Below, one piece after another: positions 15,288 through 23,108 of a stretch of DNA of 64,000 bases (its first letter is position 1; each line of letters opens with the position of its first letter). The notes below the pieces were generated by a model. The model ran no database searches. It had not been told where the DNA came from and worked only from the letters and a program-made list of their open reading frames with translations. The translations under genes and the position numbers were made by a program. The stretch is from Catenulispora sp. GP43. GTDB taxonomy: Bacteria > Actinomycetota > Actinomycetes > Streptomycetales > Catenulisporaceae. Where the stretch lies: NCBI RefSeq assembly GCF_041260665.1, contig NZ_JBGCCT010000005.1:364670-428669 (forward strand). Reading direction: 5' to 3'.

Positions 15288-16086
15288 GACGGGTTGGAGT
15301 TCGCCGGAGGTGGACACCGAAGTCGCCACGCCGGCGCGGATGTACGACTACTACTTGGGAGGCAAAGACAACTTCGCCGCCGACCGCGAGGCGGCCGAGA
15401 AGGTCCTGAAGAACATGCCGAAGGTGCGGGCCTTCGCGCGGGCGAACCGGGCGTTCCTCGGGCGGGCCGTGCGGGGGATCGCGGCGGAGGGCGTGTCGCA
15501 GTTCCTTGACATCGGGATCGGGTTGCCCGGCCCCGGCGGGACCGTGGCGAGTGCGCTGGCGGCGCGGCCCGACGCGCGGATCGTGGGCGTCGACAACGAT
15601 CCGATCGTGCTGGCGCACGCGCGGGCCCGGCCGGCCGATTCCGGGGACGGGGCGGCGGCGATCGTGGCCGGGGATCTGCGCGATCCGGCCTCGATACTGG
15701 CCGATCCGCGCGTGCGCGGGATGCTCGACTTCGAGCGGCCGATCGGGGTGATGCTGATCGCGGTGCTGCACTTCGTCGGCGACGACGAGGATCCGTACGG
15801 CATCGTCAAGGCCCTGATGGACGCGGTGGCGCCCGGGAGCTTCCTGGCGCTGACCCACGTCACCGGCGACTTCGACCAGGAACGCCTCGCGGTGTCGGCG
15901 CGGGCCTACGAGAAGTCCACGGCCAAGCTCACGGTCCGCAGTGCCGACCAGACCGCCGCGTTCTTCGACGGTCTGGACCTGCTCGACCCCGGTGTGGTGC
16001 TGCTGCCGCGGTGGCGGCCGGACGGGCCGGTGCCCGGGGACGCCGACGACATCTGGATGTACGGGGCCCTCGGACGCAAGAAGTAA
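15280..16086 (+). CDS. SAM-dependent methyltransferase, DUF574 type
   Basis: A 268-residue protein of the actinomycete-specific S-adenosyl methyltransferase group formerly called DUF574. Diagnostic stretches are ARMYDYYLGGKDNFAADR near residue 25, RAFARANRAFLGRAVR near 52, and the SAM-binding loop FLDIGIGLPGPG near 72, followed by VDND at the end of strand beta-2. Members are numerous in Streptomyces-like genomes and mostly uncharacterised. ATG 15280 has GGAGAGG upstream. Its final codons are part of a 7-bp tandem repeat that provides its stop codon. Confidence 0.9.
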   Translation: MSETGWSSPEVDTEVATPARMYDYYLGGKDNFAADREAAEKVLKNMPKVRAFARANRAFLGRAVRGIAAEGVSQFLDIGIGLPGPGGTVASALAARPDARIVGVDNDPIVLAHARARPADSGDGAAAIVAGDLRDPASILADPRVRGMLDFERPIGVMLIAVLHFVGDDEDPYGIVKALMDAVAPGSFLALTHVTGDFDQERLAVSARAYEKSTAKLTVRSADQTAAFFDGLDLLDPGVVLLPRWRPDGPVPGDADDIWMYGALGRKK

Positions 16087-16112
16087 GAAGTAAGAAGTAA
16101 GAAGTAAGAAGT
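16078..16112. repeat. 7-bp tandem repeat carrying the stop codon
   Basis: Five perfect copies of AAGAAGT. The first copy encodes the last two lysines of the methyltransferase and begins its TAA stop (16084-16086). Because 7 is not a multiple of 3, the array puts a TAA in every plus-strand frame. Confidence 0.95.
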
Positions 16113-16184
16113 AGTTACCCGCCAGTTGCCCGCGGGCCCCGCGATGACCAAGGTGGAGACATCCACCTCGGAACGGAGCCGCGC

Positions 16185-17537
16185 ATGACCCAGCCCGCCA
16201 CAGCCAGCCCGGCAGACCTGCTCCGCGGGCTCGACGGCCTCCTGCCCGGCCTGCGCGACCTCTATAAGGACCTCCACGCGCATCCCGAGCTCTCCTTCCA
16301 GGAGACCCGCACCGCGGGCATCGTCGCGCAGCGCCTGCGCGCGGCGGGCTGGGAGGTCACCGAGGGCCTCGGCGGGCCGGAGGGCGTCCCGGGCACCGGC
16401 GTCGTCGGCGTCCTGCACGGTGGGCTGGATGCGCGCGAAGGGCTGGATCCGAACGGTGTCCCGGGCCCCGTGATCCTGCTGCGGGCCGACATGGACGCTC
16501 TCCCTGTCCGGGAGGAGACCGGCCTGCCCTACGCCTCCGCGGTCACCGGCACCGAGCTCGACGGCACCGAGGTCCCGGTGATGCACGCCTGCGGCCACGA
16601 CGTCCACGTCACCTGCCTGCTCGGCGCCGCCGGACTGCTGGCCGCGAACCGTGCCGCGTGGGGCGGCACCGTCGTGGCCGTGTTCCAGCCGGCCGAGGAG
16701 GTCGGCGGCGCGCCGAAGATGATCGAGGACGGCTTCCTCGGCCGCTTCCCGCGGCCCGAGGTCTGCCTGGGCCAGCACGTCGGTCCGGCTCCGGCCGGGC
16801 TGGTCGGCACGCGTCCGGGCCCGGTGATGAGCGCCTGCGACACCTTGCGGGTGAAGGTCTTCGGCCGGGGCGGCCACGGCTCGATGCCGGAGGCGACCAT
16901 CGACCCGGTGGTCATCGCCGCCGCGATCGTCATGCGGCTGCAGACGATCGTCTCGCGCGAGATCGCGGCCGGCCGGTCGGCGGTGGTGACGGTCGGCTCC
17001 CTGCACGCCGGCTCGCGGGCCAACGTCATCGCCGACGAGGCCGAGCTCGGCATCACCGTGCGCACCACCACGCCGGCGGTCCGGGACAAGGTGCTGGCCG
17101 CGATCACGCGGGTGGTGAACGCCGAGGCCGCCGCGTCCGGCGCGCCGCGGATGCCGGAGATCACGCCGGTGGACGAGCTGCCGCTGCTGGTGAACGACCA
17201 GGCCGCGACCGACGTCGTGCTCGGGGCGTTCCGCGAGCTGCTCGGCCCGGACCAGGTGTTCGTGCTGCCGGCCACGCTCACCGGCAGCGAGGACTTCGGG
17301 CACTTCGGCACCGTGCTCGGCGTCCCGTCGGTGTTCTGGCACTTCGGCGGACTGGACCTCGCCGACTTCACCGAGCAGGACATCCTGTCCCTGCTGGAGG
17401 ACGGCATCCCGGCCACGCTGCCCAGCAACCACTCCCCGAAGTTCGCCCCCGCGGTCGACCCGACGCTGGAGATCGGGGTGCGGCTGATGCTCGCCGCCGC
17501 CTCCGCGTGGCTGGCGGGCACGGCGGAGGCAGAATAG
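16185..17537 (+). CDS. M20D amidohydrolase/aminoacylase
   Basis: A 450-residue metal-dependent amidohydrolase of the M20D (hippurate/IAA-amino-acid hydrolase) type. Seen are DLHAHPELSFQE at the start, ADMDALP, the metal-site motif H134-A-C136-G-H138-D, the catalytic E171-E172 in QPAEE, and GRGGHGSMPE of the dimerisation lid domain. C136 is typical of this subfamily, where Cys replaces the bridging Asp. Likely action: hydrolysis of N-acyl amino acids or amide conjugates in the cytoplasm. ATG 16185 follows CGGAG. The next gene starts 48 bp downstream. Confidence 0.9.
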   Translation: MTQPATASPADLLRGLDGLLPGLRDLYKDLHAHPELSFQETRTAGIVAQRLRAAGWEVTEGLGGPEGVPGTGVVGVLHGGLDAREGLDPNGVPGPVILLRADMDALPVREETGLPYASAVTGTELDGTEVPVMHACGHDVHVTCLLGAAGLLAANRAAWGGTVVAVFQPAEEVGGAPKMIEDGFLGRFPRPEVCLGQHVGPAPAGLVGTRPGPVMSACDTLRVKVFGRGGHGSMPEATIDPVVIAAAIVMRLQTIVSREIAAGRSAVVTVGSLHAGSRANVIADEAELGITVRTTTPAVRDKVLAAITRVVNAEAAASGAPRMPEITPVDELPLLVNDQAATDVVLGAFRELLGPDQVFVLPATLTGSEDFGHFGTVLGVPSVFWHFGGLDLADFTEQDILSLLEDGIPATLPSNHSPKFAPAVDPTLEIGVRLMLAAASAWLAGTAEAE

Positions 17538-17557
17538 GCGTTGAACGGGGGAGTCCC

Positions 17558-17583
17558 GGAAGGGAGCCCTGGAAGGGAGCGCT
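17558..17583. repeat. 13-bp direct repeat
   Basis: GGAAGGGAGCCCT and GGAAGGGAGCGCT stand side by side between the amidohydrolase stop and the ATG at 17586. The copies duplicate a Shine-Dalgarno-like GGAAGGGAG. Confidence 0.85.
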
Positions 17584-17585
17584 GG

Positions 17586-17912
17586 ATGGGTGTCGGTGGC
17601 TGGCTCCGCAAGAGCACAGACCGGTTCTTGAGCCGGTTCGAGGACCCGCTGGAGCAGTTCGAGCTGGCCCGGCGCCGGCAGCTGGACCTCCAGGGCGATC
17701 TGGAGCACCGGCTGCTGCTGGTGCAGCCCGGTTCGAAGGAGGAGGCGAACCTCTTGAAGGCCAAGGCCGATCTGGAGGGCCGGATCTCCGAGTTCCAGGC
17801 CATCATCGTGCGGTTGAAGGCCTCGCAGTCCGCCGGCGCTTCGTCGTCGGCCGCGGACCGGCTGGAGGAGGAGATGGCGCGGCTGGCCGAGGACGCCAAG
17901 CGCTGGGGGTGA
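17586..17912 (+). CDS. Small coiled-coil protein, function unknown
   Basis: A 108-residue hydrophilic protein. After an N-terminal WLRKSTDRFLSRFEDP segment it is almost wholly helical and highly charged, with heptad-like Leu spacing (about 20-70 and 85-105) separated by a Ser/Ala linker. This layout recalls PspA-like or other small coiled-coil scaffolds, but no family signature is evident. ATG 17586 is preferred over TTG 17541 because of GGAAGGGAG just upstream. Confidence 0.65.
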   Translation: MGVGGWLRKSTDRFLSRFEDPLEQFELARRRQLDLQGDLEHRLLLVQPGSKEEANLLKAKADLEGRISEFQAIIVRLKASQSAGASSSAADRLEEEMARLAEDAKRWG

Positions 17913-18018
17913 GTCCGGCCGCGTCGCCGGGCGTCAAAACCGCAGGGTAGGGGCGCCGCCGGAATTCTTCCTCACACGGTCGTCCTCATCAATGCTCTGT
18001 GGTGTTACGGTGCCACGC

Positions 18019-19458
18019 ATGCAGGAATCAGCGCAGATCGGCGTTACCGGATTGGCCGTCATGGGCCGCAACCTGGCGCGCAACTTCGCCCGTCACGGCT
18101 ACACCGTCGCACTTCACAACCGCACCGCCGCACGGACCCACGCCCTCGTCGAGGAGTTCGGGAGCGAGGGCACCTTCGTCCCGACCGAGACCGCCGAGGA
18201 GTTCGTCGCGGCGCTGGAGAAACCCCGCCGCTTGATGATCATGGTGAAGGCCGGCGAGCCCACCGACGCGGTGATCGAGGCGTTCGCCCCGCTGCTGGAG
18301 CCCGGCGACATGATCATCGACGGCGGCAACGCGCACTTCGCGGACACCCGGCGCCGGGAGAAGGCGCTGCGCGAGCGCGGCATCCACTTCGTCGGCTCCG
18401 GCGTGTCCGGCGGCGAGGAGGGCGCGCTGCACGGGCCGTCGGTCATGCCCGGCGGCTCCGCCGAGTCCTACGCCGTGCTCGGGCCGATGCTGGAGGCGAT
18501 CAGCGCCAAGGTGGACGGCGAGCCGTGCTGCACGCACATCGGCACCGACGGCGCCGGGCACTTCGTCAAGATGGTGCACAACGGCATCGAGTACGCCGAC
18601 ATGCAGCTCATCGCCGAGGCCTACGACCTGCTGCGGCACGTCGCGCAGTACAGCCCGGCGCAGATCGCCGAGGTGTTCCGGTCCTGGAACACCGGGCGCC
18701 TGAACTCCTACCTGATCGAGATCACCGCCGAGATCCTGGCCCACACCGACGCCGCGACCGGCGAGCCGTTCGTGGACATCGTCCGCGACGCCGCCGAGCA
18801 GAAGGGCACCGGCCGCTGGACCGTGCAGACCGCGCTGGACCTCGGCTCGCCGGTGACGGCGATCGCGCAGGCGACGTTCGCCCGCGTGGCCTCCAGCCGG
18901 ACCGCGCTGCGCGAGGCGTACCGGCAGCAGGCCGGCGGGACGGAGCACCCGCTGCGCGCGCACGAGGCCGAGCGCTACGTCGCCACGGTCGAGCAGGCCC
19001 TCTACGCCTCCAAGGTCATCGCCTACGACCAGGGCTGGACGATGATCCGGGACGCCGCCGAGGAGTTCGGCTGGGACATCGACCTGGCGGACGTGGCGAA
19101 GATCTGGCGCGGCGGCTGCATCATCCGCGCCGCGTTCCTGGACCGGATCCGCGCCGCCTACACCGCCGACGCCACGCTGCCGAGCCTGCTGTCCGAGCCG
19201 GAGTTCGCCGGCGAGATCGCCAAGGCCCAGGTGTCCTGGCGCGAGGTGATCGCCTCGGCGGCGCGCCGCGGGATCCCGGTCCCGGCGTTCTCGGCGGCGC
19301 TGGCGTACTTCGACACGCTGAGCGCCGGCCGGCTGCCGGCGGCGCTGATCCAGGGGCAGCGCGACTTCTTCGGGGCGCACACCTATCACCGGACCGACCG
19401 CGATGGTGCCTTCCACACGCTGTGGGCGGAGCAGGGGCGGCCGGAGGTCGAGGCCTGA
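18019..19458 (+). CDS. gnd: 6-phosphogluconate dehydrogenase (decarboxylating)
   Basis: The 479-residue enzyme converts 6-phosphogluconate to ribulose 5-phosphate and CO2, making NADPH in the oxidative pentose phosphate pathway. Seen: the Rossmann opening IGVTGLAVMGRNLARNFARH, the substrate loop GVSGGEEGALHGPSVMPGG, and the family signature KGTGRWT. The length equals the long dimeric Gnd class. ATG 18019 gives the canonical N-terminus; TACGGT at 18006-18011 is 7 bp upstream, compatible with leaderless transcription, whereas GTG 18010 would overlap it. The gene stands alone, with no zwf or tal neighbour. Confidence 0.96.
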   Translation: MQESAQIGVTGLAVMGRNLARNFARHGYTVALHNRTAARTHALVEEFGSEGTFVPTETAEEFVAALEKPRRLMIMVKAGEPTDAVIEAFAPLLEPGDMIIDGGNAHFADTRRREKALRERGIHFVGSGVSGGEEGALHGPSVMPGGSAESYAVLGPMLEAISAKVDGEPCCTHIGTDGAGHFVKMVHNGIEYADMQLIAEAYDLLRHVAQYSPAQIAEVFRSWNTGRLNSYLIEITAEILAHTDAATGEPFVDIVRDAAEQKGTGRWTVQTALDLGSPVTAIAQATFARVASSRTALREAYRQQAGGTEHPLRAHEAERYVATVEQALYASKVIAYDQGWTMIRDAAEEFGWDIDLADVAKIWRGGCIIRAAFLDRIRAAYTADATLPSLLSEPEFAGEIAKAQVSWREVIASAARRGIPVPAFSAALAYFDTLSAGRLPAALIQGQRDFFGAHTYHRTDRDGAFHTLWAEQGRPEVEA

Positions 19459-19496
19459 TCCGCGAAGGCCTGATCCGCGAAGACCTGATTCGCTGA
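19452..19496. repeat. 15-bp tandem repeat spanning the gnd stop codon
   Basis: Two perfect copies of GGCCTGATCCGCGAA (19452-19481) and a diverged third (GACCTGATTCGCTGA). The gnd stop TGA at 19456-19458 lies in the first copy. Confidence 0.9.
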
Positions 19497-19545
19497 CGCC
19501 GGGTGAACCGGCGCGTGTCGGCCGAGGCGACTTCCAGGGCCTGCT

Positions 19546-20139
19546 TCAGACCTGGGGCGCCCCGGCCGACGCGGTTTCCGGCCAGTTCCGCAGCGCCACG
19601 TCGAGGGCTTCCATCGCGGCGTTCCAGGACGCGTCGGCCGTTCGGGCGTTGTGCTGGTAGCTGCCGCCGGCCTCCAGCGTGACGAAGCCCAGGATCGTCG
19701 CGCCGAGCAGCCGTACGGCGTCCGTCTCGGCCGGCTCGCCGAGGGCGTAGCCGCGCAGCAGCGCGCGGGTCAGATCGGAGTGCCGGCGCGCGGCGTCGGC
19801 GGCCGGGGAGTCCAGGGGGACGGCCATGCGTGCGGCCGTGAAGCGGCCGGGGTGGGCGCGGCCATAGTCGCGGTAGGCGGCGGCGAAGGCCAGCAGCGCC
19901 TGGCGGCCCGAGCGGCCGGCCAGGGCCTCGGAGAGCCGGTCGGCGAGTTCGCCGAGGGCCTTGGCGGCGACCCGTACGCGCAGGTCGTTCGCGTTGCGGA
20001 TGTGCGAGTACAGGCTCGGTTCCCGCACCCCGAACCGCCGCGCCACCACCCCGATCGTGACGTTCTCGAAGCCGATCTCGTCGGCCAGTTCGGCGGCCGC
20101 GGTCACGAGGACTTCCGGGGACAGTCCGGCGCGTGCCAT
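19546..20139 (-). CDS. TetR-family repressor with WHG-type C-terminal domain
   Basis: The 197-residue TetR protein has an N-terminal HTH (about 8-50): LVTAAAELADEIG, then TIGVVARRFGVREPSLYSHI. The C-terminal region (80-190, with a Y-R-x-Y-x-x-x-H-P-G element) matches the WHG-domain subgroup of TetR regulators. ATG 20139 has AGGAGA upstream; the longer frame would run through the operator. It faces the FBP-domain gene across a 61-bp gap that holds one perfect 21-bp palindrome, so autorepression and repression of the neighbour are expected. Confidence 0.88.
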   Translation of the reverse strand: MARAGLSPEVLVTAAAELADEIGFENVTIGVVARRFGVREPSLYSHIRNANDLRVRVAAKALGELADRLSEALAGRSGRQALLAFAAAYRDYGRAHPGRFTAARMAVPLDSPAADAARRHSDLTRALLRGYALGEPAETDAVRLLGATILGFVTLEAGGSYQHNARTADASWNAAMEALDVALRNWPETASAGAPQV

Positions 20140-20163
20140 GCGTCTCCTTTGGTGGTTAATGAT

Positions 20164-20193
20164 TTGCCTAAGTGACTTAGGCAAGCTTAGCGT
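20164..20193 (+). promoter_or_regulatory. TetR operator and promoter of the FBP-domain gene
   Basis: TTGCCTAAGT-G-ACTTAGGCAA at 20164-20184 is a perfect palindrome with 10-bp arms around a single G. Its first six bases (TTGCCT) can act as -35; after an 18-bp spacer TAGCGT (20188-20193) is the -10, and the ATG of the FBP-domain gene follows 7 bp later at 20201. Repressor binding would cover the -35 and most of the spacer. No ribosome binding site is present, so the message is probably leaderless. Confidence 0.8.
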
Positions 20194-20200
20194 ACCGAGC

Positions 20201-20701
20201 ATGGAACCGATCGCCGAAAGCCAGATCCGCACCTGCTTCGTCAACTGCTCCAAGGGCGAGGCCCTGCGGATGGGGCTGCCCCGGGATCTGGAGGAGACGC
20301 CGTGGGCCGACCTGGACTTCCTGGGCTGGCGCGATCCCGGCGCGCCCGAGCGTGCCTACCTGGTCGCCGAGCGGGACGGGCGCCTGGTCGGGATCTCGTT
20401 GCGGGCTTCCGGCGGGGCGGCGCGCGGGTTCGGGGCCAGGAGCATGTGCTCGGTCTGCCTGACCACCCGGACCGGCGGCGGCGTCGCGCTGATGACCGCG
20501 CGGCGCACCGGGGCGGCCGGGCGGAACGGGAACTCGGTCGGGCAGTATCTGTGCTCTGATCTGCAGTGCTCGCTGTTCGTGCGGGGGATCAAGAGCACGG
20601 TGAACGGGCACGACCTGGACGAGTCGGTGGATGCGCCGGGGCGGATCGCGCGGTCGGTCACGAACCTGCACTCGTTCCTGGACCGGGTCCTCGCGCCGTA
20701 G
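20201..20701 (+). CDS. FBP (EF-G-binding) domain protein, FusB-like zinc finger
   Basis: A 166-residue protein whose C-terminal half (about 75-160) is a treble-clef zinc finger of the FBP_C type: C83-x2-C86 in MCSVCLTT and C118-x4-C123 in CSDLQCSLF, with RTGAAGRNGNSVGQYLC between. In FusB/FusC this domain binds elongation factor G and frees it from fusidic-acid-stalled ribosomes. The actinobacterial members lack proof of resistance; a general ribosome-rescue or translation role is possible. The adjacent TetR and its perfect operator suggest induction by a small molecule. Confidence 0.85.
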   Translation: MEPIAESQIRTCFVNCSKGEALRMGLPRDLEETPWADLDFLGWRDPGAPERAYLVAERDGRLVGISLRASGGAARGFGARSMCSVCLTTRTGGGVALMTARRTGAAGRNGNSVGQYLCSDLQCSLFVRGIKSTVNGHDLDESVDAPGRIARSVTNLHSFLDRVLAP

Positions 20702-20806
20702 GCGGCGCGAGGACGTGGCAGCAGCCGCAAGCCACCCGCAACCGTCACGCAATCCCCTGGTCCTACCTTCTAAGAAGGCTGACGCTGTACCGCTCAGCCT
20801 TTGCCG

Positions 20807-20842
20807 GGACCGACGCCGGTGCCCCCCGATCGGCGTCGGTCC
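20807..20842. terminator. Long perfect hairpin between convergent genes
   Basis: GGACCGACGCCG-N12-CGGCGTCGGTCC: a 12-bp GC-rich stem between the ends of the FBP-domain gene and the D,D-carboxypeptidase gene. No T-run follows on either strand, so it would be a non-classical bidirectional terminator, common in high-GC actinomycetes. Confidence 0.65.
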
Positions 20843-20851
20843 TTCCCCGTG

Positions 20852-20887
20852 CCTGGTGTCCCCGGGGTCCCTGGTGTCCCCGGCGTC
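20852..20887. repeat. 18-bp tandem duplication beyond a stop codon
   Basis: CCTGGTGTCCCCGGGGTC followed by CCTGGTGTCCCCGGCGTC (one mismatch), 2 bp past the stop of the minus-strand carboxypeptidase gene. Confidence 0.85.
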
Positions 20888-20889
20888 CC

Positions 20890-21999
20890 TCAGTCCATCG
20901 CCTCGACCAGCCGGCGGCTCACGAGCAGGGCGCTGGACAGGCCCTGTTCGGGCGACGTGCCCGAAGCCTGATGCAGCACCACGCCCAGCACCAGGTGGTC
21001 CTCGCCGTCCAGGGTGCGGTGCGCGGCCCACATCAGGGCGCCGCCCGCGGGCGTGCTGGAGCCGGTCTTGCCGCCGACGACGCCGTCGGCGCCCAGGAGC
21101 GCGTCGGTGTTGGACAGGACGTCCGGGTCGTCGGGGACCTGGGTCATGGGCTCGGCGGTCAGGGCCAGCAGGGTGGGGTCGGTGAGCGCGACCTTGGCGA
21201 GCTGCAGCTGGTCGACCGCGGTACTGCGGGTGCTGGAGTCCAGACCGCTGGGGTCGGTGTAGGTGGTGTCCTTCATGCCCAGCGAGACCGCCGCGGCGTT
21301 CATCTCGGCGACGAAGGCGTCCTGCGTCCCGGCGTCCCAGCGGGCCAGGAGGCGGGCGACGTTGTTCGCGGAGGGGACGAGCATCAGCTCCAGCAGGGTG
21401 CGCTCGCTCAGGCGCTGGCCGGCGCGCACCGGTGCCGAGCTCTCGTCGCGGGAGAAGGACTCCAGCGCGGCCTGCTGGTCGACGAGGATGTCCGGGCCGG
21501 ACTCGCCGTCGGTGAGCGGGTGGTCCTTGAGGACGACGTAGGCGGTCATCACCTTGGCGACGCTCGCTATCGGCACCGGGGTCTGGTCGCCGCAGGTGCC
21601 CAGGCTGCCTATGCCCTGGGCCCACAGGGCGGTCTCGCCGTCGTTCGGCCAGGGCAGGGAGGCGGCGAAGTCGTGGTAGGCCGGCGTGACCTGCTTGAGG
21701 TCGGGGGCCGGCGGGTCGTCGAAGCCGTGGGCGGCGAACACGGCCGCGAGGCCCGCGCCGCCGAGGACGAGGACAAGGCCGAGGGTGAGGGCGAGGGTGC
21801 GGAGACGCAGACGGGGACGCAGACGGGGACGAAGGCGGAAGCGCTTATCGGTTGGTTCAATGGGCTCATCGGTGCTTGCGGGGGGTTCAGCCGACTCCGC
21901 CTCTGGCGCCGCGGCGCCGGACGCCGTCGACTCCGGCTCGGACGCCGGGGTCTCAGGGCTCTCCGATGCCGCCTGCTCTTCCAGTTCTGGATTGGGCAC
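20890..21999 (-). CDS. Membrane-anchored D-alanyl-D-alanine carboxypeptidase
   Basis: A 369-residue S11-type low-molecular-weight PBP. Catalytic motifs: S146-V-A-K149, S210-A-N212 and K311-T-G313. An Ala/Glu/Pro-rich cytoplasmic tail (1-50) leads to an Arg-rich stretch (about 53-68) made of repeated RLRP units, and a single membrane helix (70-90) anchors the enzyme with its catalytic domain outside. It trims the terminal D-Ala of peptidoglycan stem peptides, controlling cross-linking, and is a beta-lactam target. The long acidic tail and Arg block are unusual for DacA-type enzymes, which normally have a cleaved signal and a C-terminal anchor. Confidence 0.9.
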   Translation of the reverse strand: MPNPELEEQAASESPETPASEPESTASGAAAPEAESAEPPASTDEPIEPTDKRFRLRPRLRPRLRLRTLALTLGLVLVLGGAGLAAVFAAHGFDDPPAPDLKQVTPAYHDFAASLPWPNDGETALWAQGIGSLGTCGDQTPVPIASVAKVMTAYVVLKDHPLTDGESGPDILVDQQAALESFSRDESSAPVRAGQRLSERTLLELMLVPSANNVARLLARWDAGTQDAFVAEMNAAAVSLGMKDTTYTDPSGLDSSTRSTAVDQLQLAKVALTDPTLLALTAEPMTQVPDDPDVLSNTDALLGADGVVGGKTGSSTPAGGALMWAAHRTLDGEDHLVLGVVLHQASGTSPEQGLSSALLVSRRLVEAMD

Positions 22000-22080
22000 C
22001 TATCGAAGCTAGCGGAGCCCCCTCGCCGAACGCGATCTCGAACGGCAGGTTGTGACAGAACTGCGTGATCGCTTCGTGGT

Positions 22081-22452
22081 TCAGCGGCGCCCCTCCACGA
22101 AGTCCACCAGCGCCGCCGCCCCCGCCCGCAGCTCGCCGGCCTTCTCTGCCCGCCCCGAAGTCTCGTACACCTCCGCCGCGTGCTCGCGCTCCGCGATCTC
22201 CGCGCGCACGATCGCGACCACGTCCGCCTCGCTCAGCTCGCGGCGGACGGCCTCGGCGACGCCGATGCCGACCGCGCTGGCCTCGATGGCGCCGGCGCGT
22301 CCCTGGCCGGCGTCCACGGCTTCGGCGTTCTCGATGGCGGCGATGGTGGCGCGGAGGGTGGAGGCGGTGGCACGGTCGCGGGCCTTCAGGGCGGCCGGGA
22401 GGGCGGCGCGGAGGCGGTCGCGCAACGGCGACGGGGTCGAGGGCTCGGTCAT
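22081..22452 (-). CDS. GatB/YqeY-like protein
   Basis: A 123-residue helical protein: LRDRLRAALPAALKARDRATASTLRATIAAIENAE is the YqeY opening, ending in a variable helical tail (presented here in parts: LRAALPAALKARD, STLRATIAAIENAE). YqeY resembles the tail domain of the amidotransferase GatB that grips tRNA acceptor stems, but the free-standing protein has no proven role. ATG 22452 is chosen; it is preceded by a good leaderless promoter (22460-22488). Confidence 0.8.
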   Translation of the reverse strand: MTEPSTPSPLRDRLRAALPAALKARDRATASTLRATIAAIENAEAVDAGQGRAGAIEASAVGIGVAEAVRRELSEADVVAIVRAEIAEREHAAEVYETSGRAEKAGELRAGAAALVDFVEGRR

Positions 22453-22459
22453 GCCGTTG

Positions 22460-22488
22460 ACCGTAGGTGCCCGCGTGCGGGTGATCAA
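22460..22488 (-). promoter_or_regulatory. Leaderless promoter of the YqeY-like gene
   Basis: On the minus strand: -35 TTGATC (22488-22483), 17-bp spacer, -10 TACGGT (22465-22460), then 7 bp to ATG 22452. No ribosome binding site lies between. The -35 overlaps the very end of the preceding HAD gene. Confidence 0.6.
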
Positions 22489-23108
22489 ACGGTTATGGGG
22501 AACCATTCGGCCAGCGTGGTGATGGTCTTCGCGGAGTCCGTGTGATGCAGTCCGACGATGCCGAGGCGGGCGGCGCCTTGGAGGTTGTGCTCCAGGTCGT
22601 CGATCATCACGCAGTCCGTCGGGTCGACGCCCAGGCGGGTGCAGGCGAGTTCGTAGATCGCCCGGGACGGCTTGCGCACTCCGACCTCGCCGGAGATCAC
22701 CGAGGTGTCGGCGAGTTCCGTCAGGTCGTAGCCGCGGTAGGCGTCGTCGCCGAGGGAGTTGGAGACGATCGCCACCGGGACGCCCGCGGCTCGCAGCGCG
22801 CGCATCGCCGCGAGCATCGCCTCATCCGGCTTCAGCAGTGCCTGGAACGCGTCGACGAAGCCCGGTGCCGGGAGTTCGACGCCTCGCGGCGCCAGCAGCT
22901 CCGCGATCCCGAGCTCGAACTCCGCCTGGTTGACGCGTCCGCACTCGTGCTCCACCAGCAGCGCGCCGGCTGCCGGGTCGGAGCGGAACAGAGTCCCGAA
23001 CAGGTGGGGATCGCCCGAGACTGTCGTCGAGTAGGTGGCGAAGGCCTCGAAGATGCTCGTCGTCAGCACGCCGCCGAAGTCGGTGAGTACTGCGCGGGGA
23101 GTGCTCAT
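22485..23108 (-). CDS. HAD-family hydrolase, subclass IA
   Basis: A 207-residue HAD-fold protein. Motif I is D10-F-G12-G-V-L: the first Asp is kept but the usual second Asp (general acid) is Gly. Motif II is VSNS, motif III the Lys in GVRKPS, motif IV IDD. The FGGVL variant also occurs in the HAD part of ACAD10-like proteins and in epoxide-hydrolase N-terminal relatives; phosphatase activity may be weak or altered. It is the last gene of a six-gene operon and overlaps the crotonase gene by 4 bp, which ties its role to acyl-CoA metabolism, perhaps phosphate removal. Confidence 0.85.
   Translation of the reverse strand: MSTPRAVLTDFGGVLTTSIFEAFATYSTTVSGDPHLFGTLFRSDPAAGALLVEHECGRVNQAEFELGIAELLAPRGVELPAPGFVDAFQALLKPDEAMLAAMRALRAAGVPVAIVSNSLGDDAYRGYDLTELADTSVISGEVGVRKPSRAIYELACTRLGVDPTDCVMIDDLEHNLQGAARLGIVGLHHTDSAKTITTLAEWFPITV

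Noticed and set aside
20807..20842. Attachment site or inverted repeat of a mobile element
   Set aside because: No transposase or integrase nearby; position between convergent gene ends fits a terminator-like hairpin.
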